Shown: piece by piece, positions 11,193 to 21,918 of the stretch | Layout of the letters: the number at the start of each line of letters is the position of its first letter | Numbering within the stretch: position 1 is the stretch's first letter | Assembly: GCA_026075535.2 (NCBI GenBank) | Contig: AP026542.1 | Location: 5,642,001 to 5,706,000 of the forward strand | From: Tricholoma matsutake | Lineage: Eukaryota > Basidiomycota > Agaricomycetes > Agaricales > Tricholomataceae | Reading direction: 5' to 3' | Length of the DNA: 64,000 nt | The notes under the pieces: generated by a model | The model's input: the letters and a program-made list of their open reading frames with translations, nothing else | What the model was told of the DNA's origin: nothing | The model's database searches: none | Position numbers and translations under genes: made by a program

Positions 11193-11422
11193 ACAGAGTA
11201 ATTATGTAATATTGCCCTTGTGATTGTAACGAAGTTATCAATATATATATCAATAATCATTAAATTGGTTAATCATTAATCATTGATCATTGATCATCAT
11301 GTGGTGTGACAACTTTTGTTGTATTATTCTTGTTACCAGGTTACATACTTTACATAAATATGGAGTAGCAGTTAGCGCCATGAATACTCCTTTCCTCCAT
11401 TCCCTTCCTCTTTCACTCAACA

Positions 11423-14400
11423 ATGCCTTCAGTTATATGTACATGCACAGTTTGCAGCATGAAAACTGTCTGCATTCATGGTGTTGAACAACCAGGCCAG
11501 TCTGTTAGTGGTCCAACTCATTTGATGCATGAGAAACAGGATAAAAACCCTGCCTTGGCAAGATGGAAGCCACAATCATCCCCAAGTTCATCATCAAAAA
11601 AATCTACAGCTTCCAATTCTCCAACAGGTAAGTGCTAAACTGTTTCCATAAGAATATAGTTGAAAAGTATAGTACAGATATCAACTTTTCCACTACACTT
11701 ATTATAAAGATGGTCTGCCTTCTTGTCATCTGGCTCCACACCAGAGCTGGTGTAAGTCATGCTGTCACCAACAAAGTTCTACAAGCAGTTCAGGTTATCA
11801 TCTCTGCAACTCTTTATCTTGTTGGCATTGCTTTGATGTCATCTGGATTTGCTATCAAACTTTCTAATGTCAAACTTCCTCATGATGTTCATACAGCCTA
11901 TCAGCTTTACTGCCCTGAACCAGATATCATCCGGACAGCATGCTGTCCCCAGTGCCTTCCTTCTTCCCTTATCCAATTCCTTGGAAATGTCAGTGGAAGG
12001 AGTCTCCAAGATCACATGCATGCAATACAAATCTCTGGAAAATTCAGAATACCCAGAATGGCCCCAAATGGGTTCCATGCCAGCTGTACAGTACACAGTC
12101 ATTCGACTCTTGGCTTCAATTTTTTTTGTCTCACCAGATCATAGAGGACTCTCTTCACAAGACTTATCATGACCATATAAATCATCCTCCAGCTGTCTTT
12201 GGTGCCACTACTAATGATATCCAAGGTAGCCCTGCTTGGAATGATATTTTAGGCTTTCTCCAGTCTCCCTATCATTTACTCTTTGGAATTTATGTTGATT
12301 GGTACAACCCTCACACAAACAAGATTGCTGGTAGGTCACTAGAAAGAAATTATATACTAATATGGCTAATAATATTACATATAGGTAAAAAGGTATCCTG
12401 TGGTGCAATTTTGCTTTATTGCTGGAATTTACCTTTCAATCTCCAGTATCAACCTGAGAATATCTTTATTGCTGGTCTCACACCTCCACCTCATCTTCCT
12501 GACCCTACCACTATTTCCCATGTTCTTGATCCTGTTATTACTTCTGTTGCTAAGTATGGTGTTGCACCCGGTCAAAATGTGCCAACATCCAGACATCCCA
12601 ATGGTATTCCTGTGCAAGCAAAAATTGCACCTGTCATTGCTGATCTGGAGGGAAGTCGGAAGGTTACTGGCTTTTTAGCACATGGTGCCACAATGTTTTG
12701 TTCCTTCTGCCTCTGTACCCAACATCAGCTAGAAGACCTTAATATGCAATCTTGGGAACTATGTAATGGTGCCCAGGTGCGAGCACAAGCAGAGGCATGG
12801 CTTAACCAGACAACCAAGGCTGGCCAAAATGCTCTATCAAAGTCAAATGGTGTACGGTGGACTCCATTACATTGTCTGCCATACTGGGACCCAGTCAAAC
12901 ATGTTGTTCTAGGTTTTATGCACAACTGGCTTGAGGGTATTTTACAGCATCATCTTCGCTCACTCTGGAGAATTGGACAAGATGAGGATGAAAGCCAGAA
13001 GATTAAAGAAATAGAGCTTGATGAGCGATTGACTGAAGAGGATGTATCAGACTCTGCTGAAGAGTTGGAAGGTCTTTTCCAGGAAACAGCTGAATATGAG
13101 ACTACCATGATGATGCCAATGCAACATACACCACCACCTATGTCTCCCTCACCATCTTCCTCATTTACTGCTGGTTCAAGCATGTCTGAATCATCCTCAA
13201 CCCCTACAGTTACACAAACCCATCCAGTTCCCTATGACCTCAATTTTGATGATGAAGATGATGGTGATGATAGTGACTATATTCCTGCAGACACAGTGCC
13301 ATTCAGCTTTACACCTACAGAGCTACAGGCAATACAGGATTGCATTCAAGACATTACTCTTCCAACATGGATACAACGACCACCAGTCAATCTGGGTGAA
13401 CCAAGTCATGGCAAGCTCAAAGCAAGAGAATATCTCACTCTGTTTACATGCATTTTCCCTCTCATTATTCCTGAATTCTGGTACATTGTTGCTGCTACAG
13501 ACTTTCACTGCCAACACTTTGAGTGCTTCTATAACCTTGTTGCAGCTACAAATATTATTGCTTCAAATGCTGATGCTGATGCCCATACCCAGCATTATAT
13601 CCAGTATTGGACTGCAATTCAAAAGCTCTTCCCTTACTGTCCATCCAAGCCAAATCACCACTATGCCATGCATAATGGCTCCCTGCTCAAATACTGGGGT
13701 CCTTTGGCTTCATTGAGCAAGTTTTCAAGAGAGCAAATGAACAGAATGTTGCAAAACATTAATACTAATCACCATATTTGTATGTTTATTTACACTCATT
13801 TATGTAAGGATAGTAGCTAATATCAATTGCAGGAGATTTGGATTTAACAATGCTCTGCCAAATGAGTCATAGAGCTTATCTTGATGCTTCACTGCACAGT
13901 GACAATGCTATAAAAGAGTTGTCTGACATTCTGGAGCCAGTTGACATTTCAGTGGATGATCCACCAGTACCTCTGAAGTCTACTGAAGTGGCAGAAATTC
14001 TAGAGAAGGCCCCTAGCCTTCAAGATGTAGAATATAATGGGCTGCTTCATTACCTTCATCAGACAGGAAGGCCCTACCGAGCCTACTCTAATCTTCCCCA
14101 TCCATTGAACAGCATTATTCTTCCTCCACAAGCTCAGCATCTTATGGAGTTCCACCGAGACAAATGTACCTTTAGTTGTGAAAGATCACACAAAGGAAAT
14201 AGTGCCATACAGTTTTACAATCCTTTGACTCAAGTTCATGATACAGGCTTTATTCAATAAATTTGGAGGCTTATAATAGAAGGCACAATGCAGATCTTCA
14301 TAAATGTCTGCCCACATCAACCACTATCTGAACAACAGGAAGGAAAGGCACCATTCAAATATTATCCTGGATTTATGACCTGGATTGTGGATGCAATCCC

Positions 14401-14465
14401 CTCTAACACCAATATCATTATTGAACCTGCTCATATCATTACCCATGTTGTAACCTTACAGCGCC
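11423..14465 (+). pseudogene. Tnp2/Plavaka-type transposase, copy 2, truncated by the LTR insertion
   Basis: The start ATG 11,423 opens a Cys-rich N terminus (VICTCTVCSMKTVCIHG), followed by a donor GTAAGT near 11,628. Then come VWLHTRAGVS-like and YCPEPDIIRTACCPQC blocks, a frame change near 11,950, and FPYPIPWKCQWK, FGIYVDWYNPHTNKIAG, PPPHLPDPTTISHVLDP, GATMFCSFCLC and LPYWDPVKHVVLGFMHNWLEGILQHH, all typical of the family (Asp in VDW and zinc-binding Cys pairs visible). An intron at 12,331-12,384 is 54 nt without stops, so the frame runs through it. Another lies at 13,780-13,832. The last part (to 14,465) has a TAA after DTGFIQ, and the 5' LTR then replaces the C terminus. Confidence 0.85.
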
Positions 14466-14891
14466 TGTAAGGGGACTAGGGGGGTGCCCTGTGTGTTTTT
14501 CCTATTTTTTATGTTCATCCTATATTTTTCCCCACCTCATTTCCTTCTATTCTTCATTTTCTATGATTTTTCCGGATTTTATTACTAATTTTCCCTTGCT
14601 ATCATGTTTGTACATGTTGACACTTTTATATTTAGAGGCAGAGTACCCCTTCCGACACATACCCCTTGGTATGATGTCATTCGGTGGCCTTGATCCGCCT
14701 ATCTCCGCCTTTTTCTATTTTTAGGTTATATTTGATTTTTGTTGTCTTCACATATACTGGGCATCAGCAAGGGGATCCTTAGAGTTTTCTCTTCGGATTT
14801 CCCTTTGCTAGGTGCACCCCCAATCCCTGTATTATGTAGCATAATTTTAACTTTGGATTTCCCTTTGCTAGAGGCTTAGGTTGCCCTTATA
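14466..14891 (+). repeat. 5' LTR of the nested chromovirus
   Basis: It starts TGTAAGGGG and ends CCCTTATA, which form the short inverted ends of the LTR. A TATACT word at 14,753-14,758 lies 28 bp before AGAGTTTTCT (14,781-14,790), the expected RNA start if the element is self-primed. U3 would then be 14,466-14,780 and R plus U5 14,781-14,891. Confidence 0.92.
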
Positions 14892-14893
14892 GT

Positions 14894-14903
14894 AGAAAAC
14901 TCT
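14894..14903 (+). other. Putative self-priming site (Tf1/sushi-type PBS)
   Basis: AGAAAACTCT begins two bases after the 5' LTR. It is the exact complement of AGAGTTTTCT inside the LTR (14,781-14,790). No TGG-type tRNA site is seen next to the LTR. In Tf1 and sushi the first about 11 nt of the RNA pair with such a site to prime minus-strand DNA; that is known of the group, and its use here is inferred. Confidence 0.65.
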
Positions 14904-15057
14904 CCCCTAAGGCCCGAAAATCGCGAACGCGCTGCCCAAGATAGGCAGGTACAGACTGGACAATGCTTCCCAAAGCTCCACAGAGTCCCTACACACCGTT
15001 CCAGATAATCTCGCCTTTATTACGCCGCCATTTTCGCCAAACACGCTCCCTAGCGAC

Positions 15058-16177
15058 ATGGACACATCAGAACGCTTCGACACGCTTGAAAGCGATGTTT
15101 CCGGAATGCGCGCACAAATCGACTCGCTTAAATCTACGATTGAAAACTTCGTTAGGACCCTCCAGGCTAACCCTATGACTAATAGTTCCCCCTTCACGAC
15201 TCCAAGCGCACCCAACAACGATGTTTTGCCAAACGCGTCCACTAAGGAACGTGCCCAGATCAAACCGTCCCCCCCCCACCAAATTGAATGGTGCACGTGC
15301 ACAGGGATGTGCATTCCTTAATTCCTGTGAGTTATACATTAGTCTCCAGTCACATAAATTCGTCGATGAGGCTGCAAAAATTTATTGGGCCTTCACATAC
15401 ATGAAATCTGAACGCGCCTATCTCTATGTGGACCGTATCCTATGTCAAACTAAAGAACTCGGTTCTCTACCTTTCTCCACTTGGGGTGACTTTCGAGCTG
15501 AGTTCGTACGCCACTTCTGCCCCCTCAATGAACGCCACCGAGCAGTGACACGACTTGAGTCATCTGCTTACCACCAGGGACGTCGATCCATGGATGACTA
15601 TATCGATGAGTTCAAGGATTTGGTGGACATGGCAGGATATGGGAGTGGGTTACCAGTGGTGGTGAAGTTCCGACGGGGGCTCAACCGAGAAATTCAGGAC
15701 CAGATTGCACAGATGTTGGAAGGGTGCCCAGCGGACGATGATATCCTTGCTTGGTATGAAGCTGCTTCACTCTGTGACGAGAACCGACTCACAAATGTGG
15801 TGTTTAATGCTGCATTCCATGCTCCAACTACCACTCATACACCCTACACCTTCAATCGAAGCCTCCCCCGCCCTAACCCCATTCCTGTTCGTCAAACTCC
15901 CACACCAGCCATCAATGTCCCAGTACCAATGGATGTTGATGCAGCCCGCAGCCGTGCACGTAAGTTGGATCTCTGCTACCATTGTGGGGAACCTGGACAC
16001 AGGGCTGGAGTGTGTCCCCATCGTCAGGATATCCGCATGCTCACCCCTGAGGGACGAGACAAACTCCTGCAAGATTTGTTGGTGCTTGTAGATGTTGAGG
16101 AAGCAAAGGATCAAGTTGCAGAGGAGATTAAGTTGGAAGTTGTAGAGGAGCAGGATTTTCCTATTCGCAGTGAGTGA
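15058..16177 (+). pseudogene. gag of the nested chromovirus, broken by one base in a C run
   Basis: The start ATG 15,058 gives a coiled-coil-like N terminus (MDTSERFDTLESDVSGMRA). The frame is lost in a run of nine C (15,269-15,277). With respect to the downstream frame one C is in excess, since KLNGARAQGCAFLNSCELY is read in the other frame from there. The downstream part has the capsid-like domain (FVDEAAKIYWAFTYMKS, FRAEFVRHFCPLNE, SMDDYIDEFKDLVDMAGY) and one CCHC knuckle (CYHCGEPGHRAGVC). Stop TGA is at 16,175-16,177. The extra C may be a real mutation or a homopolymer read error. Confidence 0.85.
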
Positions 16178-16182
16178 ATTGT

Positions 16183-19100
16183 ATGCCCTCACTGCCTGTC
16201 CATAACTGCTTTGAAGTCTTGTCAGTTGAATTCCTGGAGAATGAATCCATTTCTGTGACTGCTCCCCTCTCTGACCCTTCAAAGTTGGCTAAAGACGTAC
16301 CTGCTCTCCCCATCTCTCCTTCTACTCCACATCCCAAAATTAAATCATGGGAGCATAAACTACCACGCAAGTATATTGTGGCATCCACTCCCTCTGCACA
16401 TTCCTTAAACCTAGCCATCGAACTGCAGATGACCGACACTGGACAGATACTCAGTGTCTCTGTGCTCCTGGACTCTGGTGCGACTGGTCTCTTCATTGAT
16501 TCCCATCTGGTACAACAACATCATCTAAATACTCGCTCACTCTCACATCCGATACCTGTATATAACGTGGATGGATCCCCAAATGAAGCTGGTGCCATCC
16601 GAGAGGTTGCAGACCTGGTTCTCCATTACAAAGATCATAGTGAGTGTGCCCTTTTTGCTGTCACTCAATTAGGAAAGCAAAAGGTGATTTTGGGATATCC
16701 ATGGCTTCGAGACCATAACCCAGAGGTCGACTGGCGCACCGGGGAGGTTACCATGAGCCGATGTCCATCCCGCTGTCGGACATGTTTCACAGAAGCCAGG
16801 CAAGAACGTCGTGGACAGAAGGTGGCAATACGACGAACTCAGAAGTGTCGTGCTGGACCCCTGCCTATACCTGAAGTGGAATTGGAAGGGATTCCTGATC
16901 TAATGCCGGACTCGGATGATGATGATGAGGACCCAGAGGAAGTGGAGGAGGGTGATCAGATCTTCTACACTGCAATTCGCTCATCGCATGAGGTGTGTGC
17001 CACATCAAACATATCCCAATGCCTCGCTGAGGCCTTCCACAAAAACAATGCTGCTAAATCCTCTACTAACTCCTTACTCCCTCATCTCCATGAGTTTGAA
17101 GATGTGTTCTCCAAGGAGTCATTCGACTCTCTTCCTGCGCGTAAGCCATGGGATCACGCGATCGAACTCACCCCCGGTGCAACCCCTTCATCCTGCAAGG
17201 TCTATCCTCTCTCTCCGGAAGAACAATGGCAGCTTGACCAGTTCATCGATGAGCACCTGGCCTCTGGACGTATTCAACCATTGAAGTCACCCATGGCCTC
17301 TCCCTTTTTCTTTGTCAAGAAGAAGGATGGCTCACTTCGACCGGTTCAAGACTACAGAAGGCTCAACAACATCACGGTCAAAAATCGCTACCCACTACCC
17401 CTCATCTCCAAACTCGTAAACCAGCTCTGTGGAGCCCAATACTTCACCAAGCTCAATGTCCATTGGGGCTATAATAATGTGAGGATAAAGGAGGGAGATG
17501 AGTGGAAGGCAGCCTTTCATACCAACCATGGTCTTTTTGAACCGCTTGTCATGTTCTTTGGCCTTACTAATAGCCCTGCCACCTTTCAGACCATGATGAA
17601 CGACATCTTCCATGACCTCATCCTTGAAGGCGTTGTCTGCATCTATCTCGACGACATCCTCATCTTCACTTGCACAGTTGAAGAGCACCGTCGCATCACG
17701 CGCCTCGTCCTAGAGCGACTTCGACGGTACAAACTCTACCTTCATCAGGACAAATGCGAGTTTGAAAGGACCAAGATCGAGTACCTCAGCCTGATTATCT
17801 CGGAGGGTCAAGTGGAGATGGATCCTATCAAGGTAAACGGGGTCACAGCTTGGCCGACACCCATGAACAAGAAGGAGGTGCAGTCTTTCCTGGGCTTCAT
17901 CAATTTCTATCAGCGTTTTATCAAGGATTTCTCACATCATGCACGACCACTGTTCGACTTGACAGGAAAGGAGGCATGGAGGTGGGATAATGCACAACAG
18001 GAGGTGTTCGAAAAGCTTAAGGAGATGGTCACTTCCACTCCAATCCTTACCTTTGCTGACGATTTGCATCCTTTTCATGTAGAAGCCAACAGTTCTGACT
18101 TTGTGACAGGCGCCGTGTTGTCTCAGCAGTCTCCGGAGGACCAGAAGTGGCATCCTGTTGCGTTCTACTCCAAAAGCCTTAGTGCTGTAGAGAGAAACTA
18201 TGAGATCCATGACAAGGAGATGTTGGCGATAATGCGTGCACTTGAGGAGTGGCGACACTTCCTCGAGGGTGCCCAACACAAGGTGGAAATTTGGACGGAT
18301 CACAAGAACCTCGAGTACTTCATGACAGCCAAGAAATTGAACCATCGTCAAGCTCGTTGGTCCCTGTATCTATCTAGATTCGACTTCTCCTTACACCACC
18401 ATCCGGGTTGCAGCATGGGGAAGACCGATGCCCTATCCCGACATGCAGACCATGGGGATGGCAGCGGTGACAACCAAAACATTGTGCTGTTGCAGCCAGA
18501 CCTGTTCACCATTCGGGCACTGGAAGGCATTGCACCCCAGGGCAAGGAGTGGGACATCCTACATGACATTTGTCGCGCAAACCGTAGCGGTTTACATGAG
18601 GATGTTGTTGCCCAAGCTGTTAAAGAACTGAGGAAGGGATCAACCCTTTCCTTACGTGCGGCAGAGTGGGCTGAAAAGGAGGACTTGTTGTATTTCAGGG
18701 ATCGCATCTATGTTCCCAATGACCCAGACCTTCACCGGTGCATCATATCCCAACACCATGACTCACAGATTGCTGGCCACCCCGGACGCTGGAAGACCTT
18801 GGAGCTCACCTCACAGAACTATTGGTGGCCACAAATGTCACGGCTCATTGGTCAGTATTGTCGCACTTGTGACCTTTGCTTACGCACCAAGGTTCCTCAT
18901 CGCAAGCCTATTGGTGAGCTACACCCTCTTCCTGTTCCAGAGAGTCATTGGGATGTCGTTAGCATCAACTTTGTGGTGGAATTGCCAGAGTCAATCGGGT
19001 TTGATGTGGTGATGTGCACAGTTGACTCAGTGGGAAAACACGCTCACTTCATTCCCACTCACACCACTGTCAGTGCCCTAGGTGCCGCTCGACTCTACCT

Positions 19101-20065
19101 CCACCACGTGTAGAAATTACATGGACTTCCTGGTGCCTTCCTCTCGGATTGTGGCCCTCAGTTCATGGCAGAGTTCACTCGTGAGCTGTACTGACTCCTG
19201 GGGATCAAACTCCTCGCTTCAACCGCTTATCACCCACAAACTGATGGCCAGACGGAGCGAGTCAACCAGGAACTGGAGCAGTACATCTGCCTCTTTGTCA
19301 ATGAACGCCAGGACGATTGGGATGATCTCCTTCCTTTGGCTGAGTTCGGATACAACAACCATGTCCATGCTTCCACTCAACAGACCCCTTTCATCTTAGA
19401 CACTGGATGACATCCATGCATGGGATTTGAACCTTGCCAAACTCCCTCACACATCGAGACAGTGAATGAGTTCACAGAACACATGAGGGATAGCTTGGAG
19501 GAGGCAAGGGCAGCCTTAGCAAAGGTGAAGGACGACATGGCGCGATTTACAACCAACGCCACTCCCCAACCCCTCAGTACAAGGTTGGTGATCGAGTTTA
19601 TCTTGACTCCAGTGACATCTCCACTACACGTCCATCCAAGAAACTCACTCATTGCTTCTTGGGACCTTTCCCCATTGTCAAGTGCGTTGGAACACATGCC
19701 TATCGTCTATGCCTCCCAGCCTCCATGTCCAGACTCCATCCCATCTTACATGTCATCAAATTGCTTCCAGCTCCCCCAGATCCATTCCCGGGATGCCATT
19801 CACACCCACCACCACCACCTACAGTGATCGAGGGAGAACCCCAATATGAAGTCGAGTCAATCTTGGACAGCCATTTGTGTCAAGGAAAACTCCAGTATTT
19901 GGTACATATGGGTATGAGGAGAACTCATGGGTCGAAGAGTCTGATGTAAATGCCCCTCGGTTAATCAAGGAATTCCACCAATGGCACACTGCTGCACCGC
20001 ATCGCATTCAAGTCACAGACTTTGGTCGTATACAATTTCGAATGCATTGGGGCGATGCATCTTAG
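16183..20065 (+). pseudogene. pol of the nested chromovirus: protease, RT, RNase H, integrase, chromodomain
   Basis: ATG 16,183 lies 5 nt after the gag stop. Order: protease with DSGA; RT with YLDDILIF and SPMASPFFFVKKKDGS; RNase H ending CSMGKTDALSRH; HHCC zinc-finger and integrase core (GELHPLPVPESHWDVV, AYHPQTDGQTERVNQE); chromodomain near YGYEENSW (19,907-19,936). TAG at 19,111-19,113, TGA at 19,193-19,195 and TGA at 19,408-19,410 interrupt the integrase, and the frame changes inside the chromodomain. The first catalytic Asp of RT (usual LDV, here LNV) and of integrase (usual VDF, here INF) are both Asn, each a G-to-A change at a CpG, so the enzyme would be inactive even without the stops. 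Confidence 0.88.
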
Positions 20066-20076
20066 AGAGGGGGTGA

Positions 20077-20502
20077 TGTAAGGGGACTAGGGGGGTGCCC
20101 TGTGTGTTTTTCCTATTTTTTATGTTCGTCCTATATTTTTCCCCACCTCATTTCCTTCTATTCTTCATTTTCTATGATTTTTCCGGATTTTATTACTAAT
20201 TTTCCCTTGCTATCATGTTTGTACATGTTGACACTTTTATATTTAGAGGCGGAGTACCCCTTCCGACACATACCCCTTGGTATGATGTCATTCGGTGGCC
20301 TTGATCTGCCTATCTCTGCCTTTTTCTATTTTTAGGTTATATTTGATTTTTGTCGTCTTAACATATACTGGGCATCAGCAAGGGGATCCTTAGAGTTTTC
20401 TCTTTGGATTTCCCTTTGCTAGGTGCACCCCCAATCCCTGTATTATGTAGCATAATTTTAACTTCGGATTTCCCTTTGCTAGAGGCTTAGGTTGCCCTTA
20501 TA
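20077..20502 (+). repeat. 3' LTR of the nested chromovirus
   Basis: It has the same length as the 5' LTR and 418 of 426 identical positions. Seven of the eight differences are CG in one copy and TG or CA in the other; the eighth is a C/A change (14,749 versus 20,360). A purine-rich AGAGAGGGGG lies just before it, suitable as the plus-strand primer. Confidence 0.92.
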
Positions 20503-21575
20503 GACCCTCCTTCTCCTTGATATGGTAGACTGAGTCTGGGTCCCCTTCTGCCAACTCATCATCAGAATGGGCCTCATTTTCATTAGCTAAGGCCAAGACT
20601 CGATCATTGAAACCCTGTGCTTTGAATACTTCAACTCTGCCACTAGCAAGCTATTGAACTTATCTCAGTATAGTCCACATTTCAATGGAAGCAAAATACA
20701 CACAGTATTATGTCTCTTCCACACCAAAGTCATCTGCTTTCCCTTCGCAACACTCCCTGGACTCTTTGCCTCTTACTTTGCAAGCCCATACATGTAGGAA
20801 AAGACAAAACTTCAGTAAAGTTTGTGCATGAGTGCAAAGTCATGGACACACGACAGGTTAGCTCCCATGTGACTATACCCATATGCAGTTGAGACCTGCT
20901 CAAATGTCTTGAGTGCAATATGTTCATGGAGTAGGTTGTACATGGACTCGGGATTGCCACTCAGGACATCGGGTGCCCACTTTGCAAGTCCAAGGCATGC
21001 CACAATCCTAAAGATGAGTAACAAATGACACTCCTGGATGCACCTAATGTTTGCAGCAATCATCCCATCCTTGAGAGAGCTGACAAGCTCAGCTACCTTG
21101 GCTTTGGCATCTTGTATCCTACCTGAGTTGTCATCCAGGCTGGATGTTACCAAGTTTTGGAGCTGTGCTTCAGATGAATAATGCTGAGTGAATGGTACTT
21201 TGTCTTCAGGAGTGACCTTTGGGGGAACAGTGCTCTGGTGTGGTAGACACCACAGGACACAAAGATGAAGCTCAAGAGCTGCCTAAAATACAGAAGAACT
21301 ATGAAGTGATCAAATACAATGTAACAAAAGTTGCACACCTTTGTTTTCCCTGCCTCTTTTGGTACCTCTTCCTTTCTCATGTGCCAGTCACTAGGTTTCT
21401 TGGGTTTCCTGGGTCGCTTAGCAAAAACTTTGCGTGCTTTCTTCGCTCATGAGGAGTTGGTGTTTGCACTGCTACTGTCTGGTGAGCGCTTGCACTTGTT
21501 ACCAGATGAGGTGCCCTCCCCTAACCCAGATTCAGAATCAGCAGGAGGTTGCATGTGAGCATCAGAGTCAGCCAT
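20503..21575 (-). pseudogene. Second (accessory) gene of the Plavaka-like element, unknown function
   Basis: On the minus strand ATG 21,575 opens MADSDAHMQPPADSES and a Lys/Arg-rich stretch with an in-frame TGA (near 21,453). An intron lies at 21,283-21,338 (56 bp). The next exon has ALELHLCVLWCLPHQSTVPP, LLLIFRIVACLGLAKWAPDV and NDRVLALANENEAHSDDELA. I recall similar proteins, with a WAPDL-like block and an AHSDDE block, as repeat-associated in agaricomycete genomes; I know of no assigned activity. The C terminus is cut by the 3' LTR at 20,502. Its position inside the TIRs and convergent to the transposase supports a helper role, which is inference. Confidence 0.6.
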
Positions 21576-21853
21576 TGGGATGGTGGTGGTCAAGAATCAA
21601 GGTATTCAGTCAAGCCAGAACGTGTGCACAGTGCATGGCACAAAACGCGTCGAGAACAAAGGAATTCAGCGCGATCACGTGGTGGAATAAAGGATCCTCG
21701 TGCCAGAAAAAATTGGAAAGTCCGGGGCGATCTGATGGGCCGCGATCGGTACGGCAGCATATCGGCAGCATATCGGCAGGCGAAAACATCATGGGCATCG
21801 ATCATACTTTCAAATTATATTACATAACTGCTAAGTGTTTAAAATTTTAAATC

Positions 21854-21918
21854 CAACTGCCGCACCTACTGCCTCGAAGGCAGTTGAGTTTCAACTGCGC
21901 TAGGTTTTGCCCCTGGTG
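21854..21918 (-). repeat. Right terminal inverted repeat of the Plavaka-like element
   Basis: It is the reverse complement of the left end with 8 mismatches in 65. Three adjacent mismatches fall exactly in the 3-nt loop of the first palindrome. It is followed by TAT at 21,919-21,921. Confidence 0.88.

Larger units (their letters stand above)
14466..20502 (+). mobile_element. Ty3 chromovirus (Tf1/sushi-like) retrotransposon with two LTRs
   Basis: Two 426-bp LTRs, differing at 8 positions, enclose gag, protease, RT, RNase H, integrase and a C-terminal chromodomain. A short sequence just inside the 5' LTR is complementary to a segment within the LTR, as in the self-primed Tf1/sushi group, and the chromodomain agrees with that group. 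A purine tract (20,064-20,073) precedes the 3' LTR. Gag has a one-base frame error and pol has three nonsense codons plus a late frame change, so the copy is dead. No clear target duplication is present (GCGCC on the left, GACCC on the right). Confidence 0.92.
11128..21918. mobile_element. Plavaka/CACTA-like DNA transposon with intact ends, holding a nested retrotransposon
   Basis: The ends are 65-bp terminal inverted repeats (11,128-11,192 and 21,854-21,918) that start CACCAGGGGC and agree at 57 of 65 positions. A TAT triplet flanks both outer sides (11,125-11,127 and 21,919-21,921), the 3-bp target duplication expected for the CACTA (CMC) superfamily. Inside are a Tnp2-type transposase gene on the plus strand (from 11,423) and a second gene on the minus strand (from 21,575), convergent. 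A 6,037-bp chromovirus sits between them at 14,466-20,502; without it the element would be about 4.75 kb. The ends, duplication and gene content agree, so the borders are firm. Confidence 0.88.

Noticed and set aside
11940..13820. A single 626-residue ORF as one clean gene
   Set aside because: It runs through a 54-nt stop-free intron (12,331-12,384) and starts after a frame change at about 11,950; the true gene begins at 11,423 and is broken.
14461..20507. A 5-bp target duplication for the nested chromovirus
   Set aside because: GCGCC and GACCC differ at two of five bases; not convincing.
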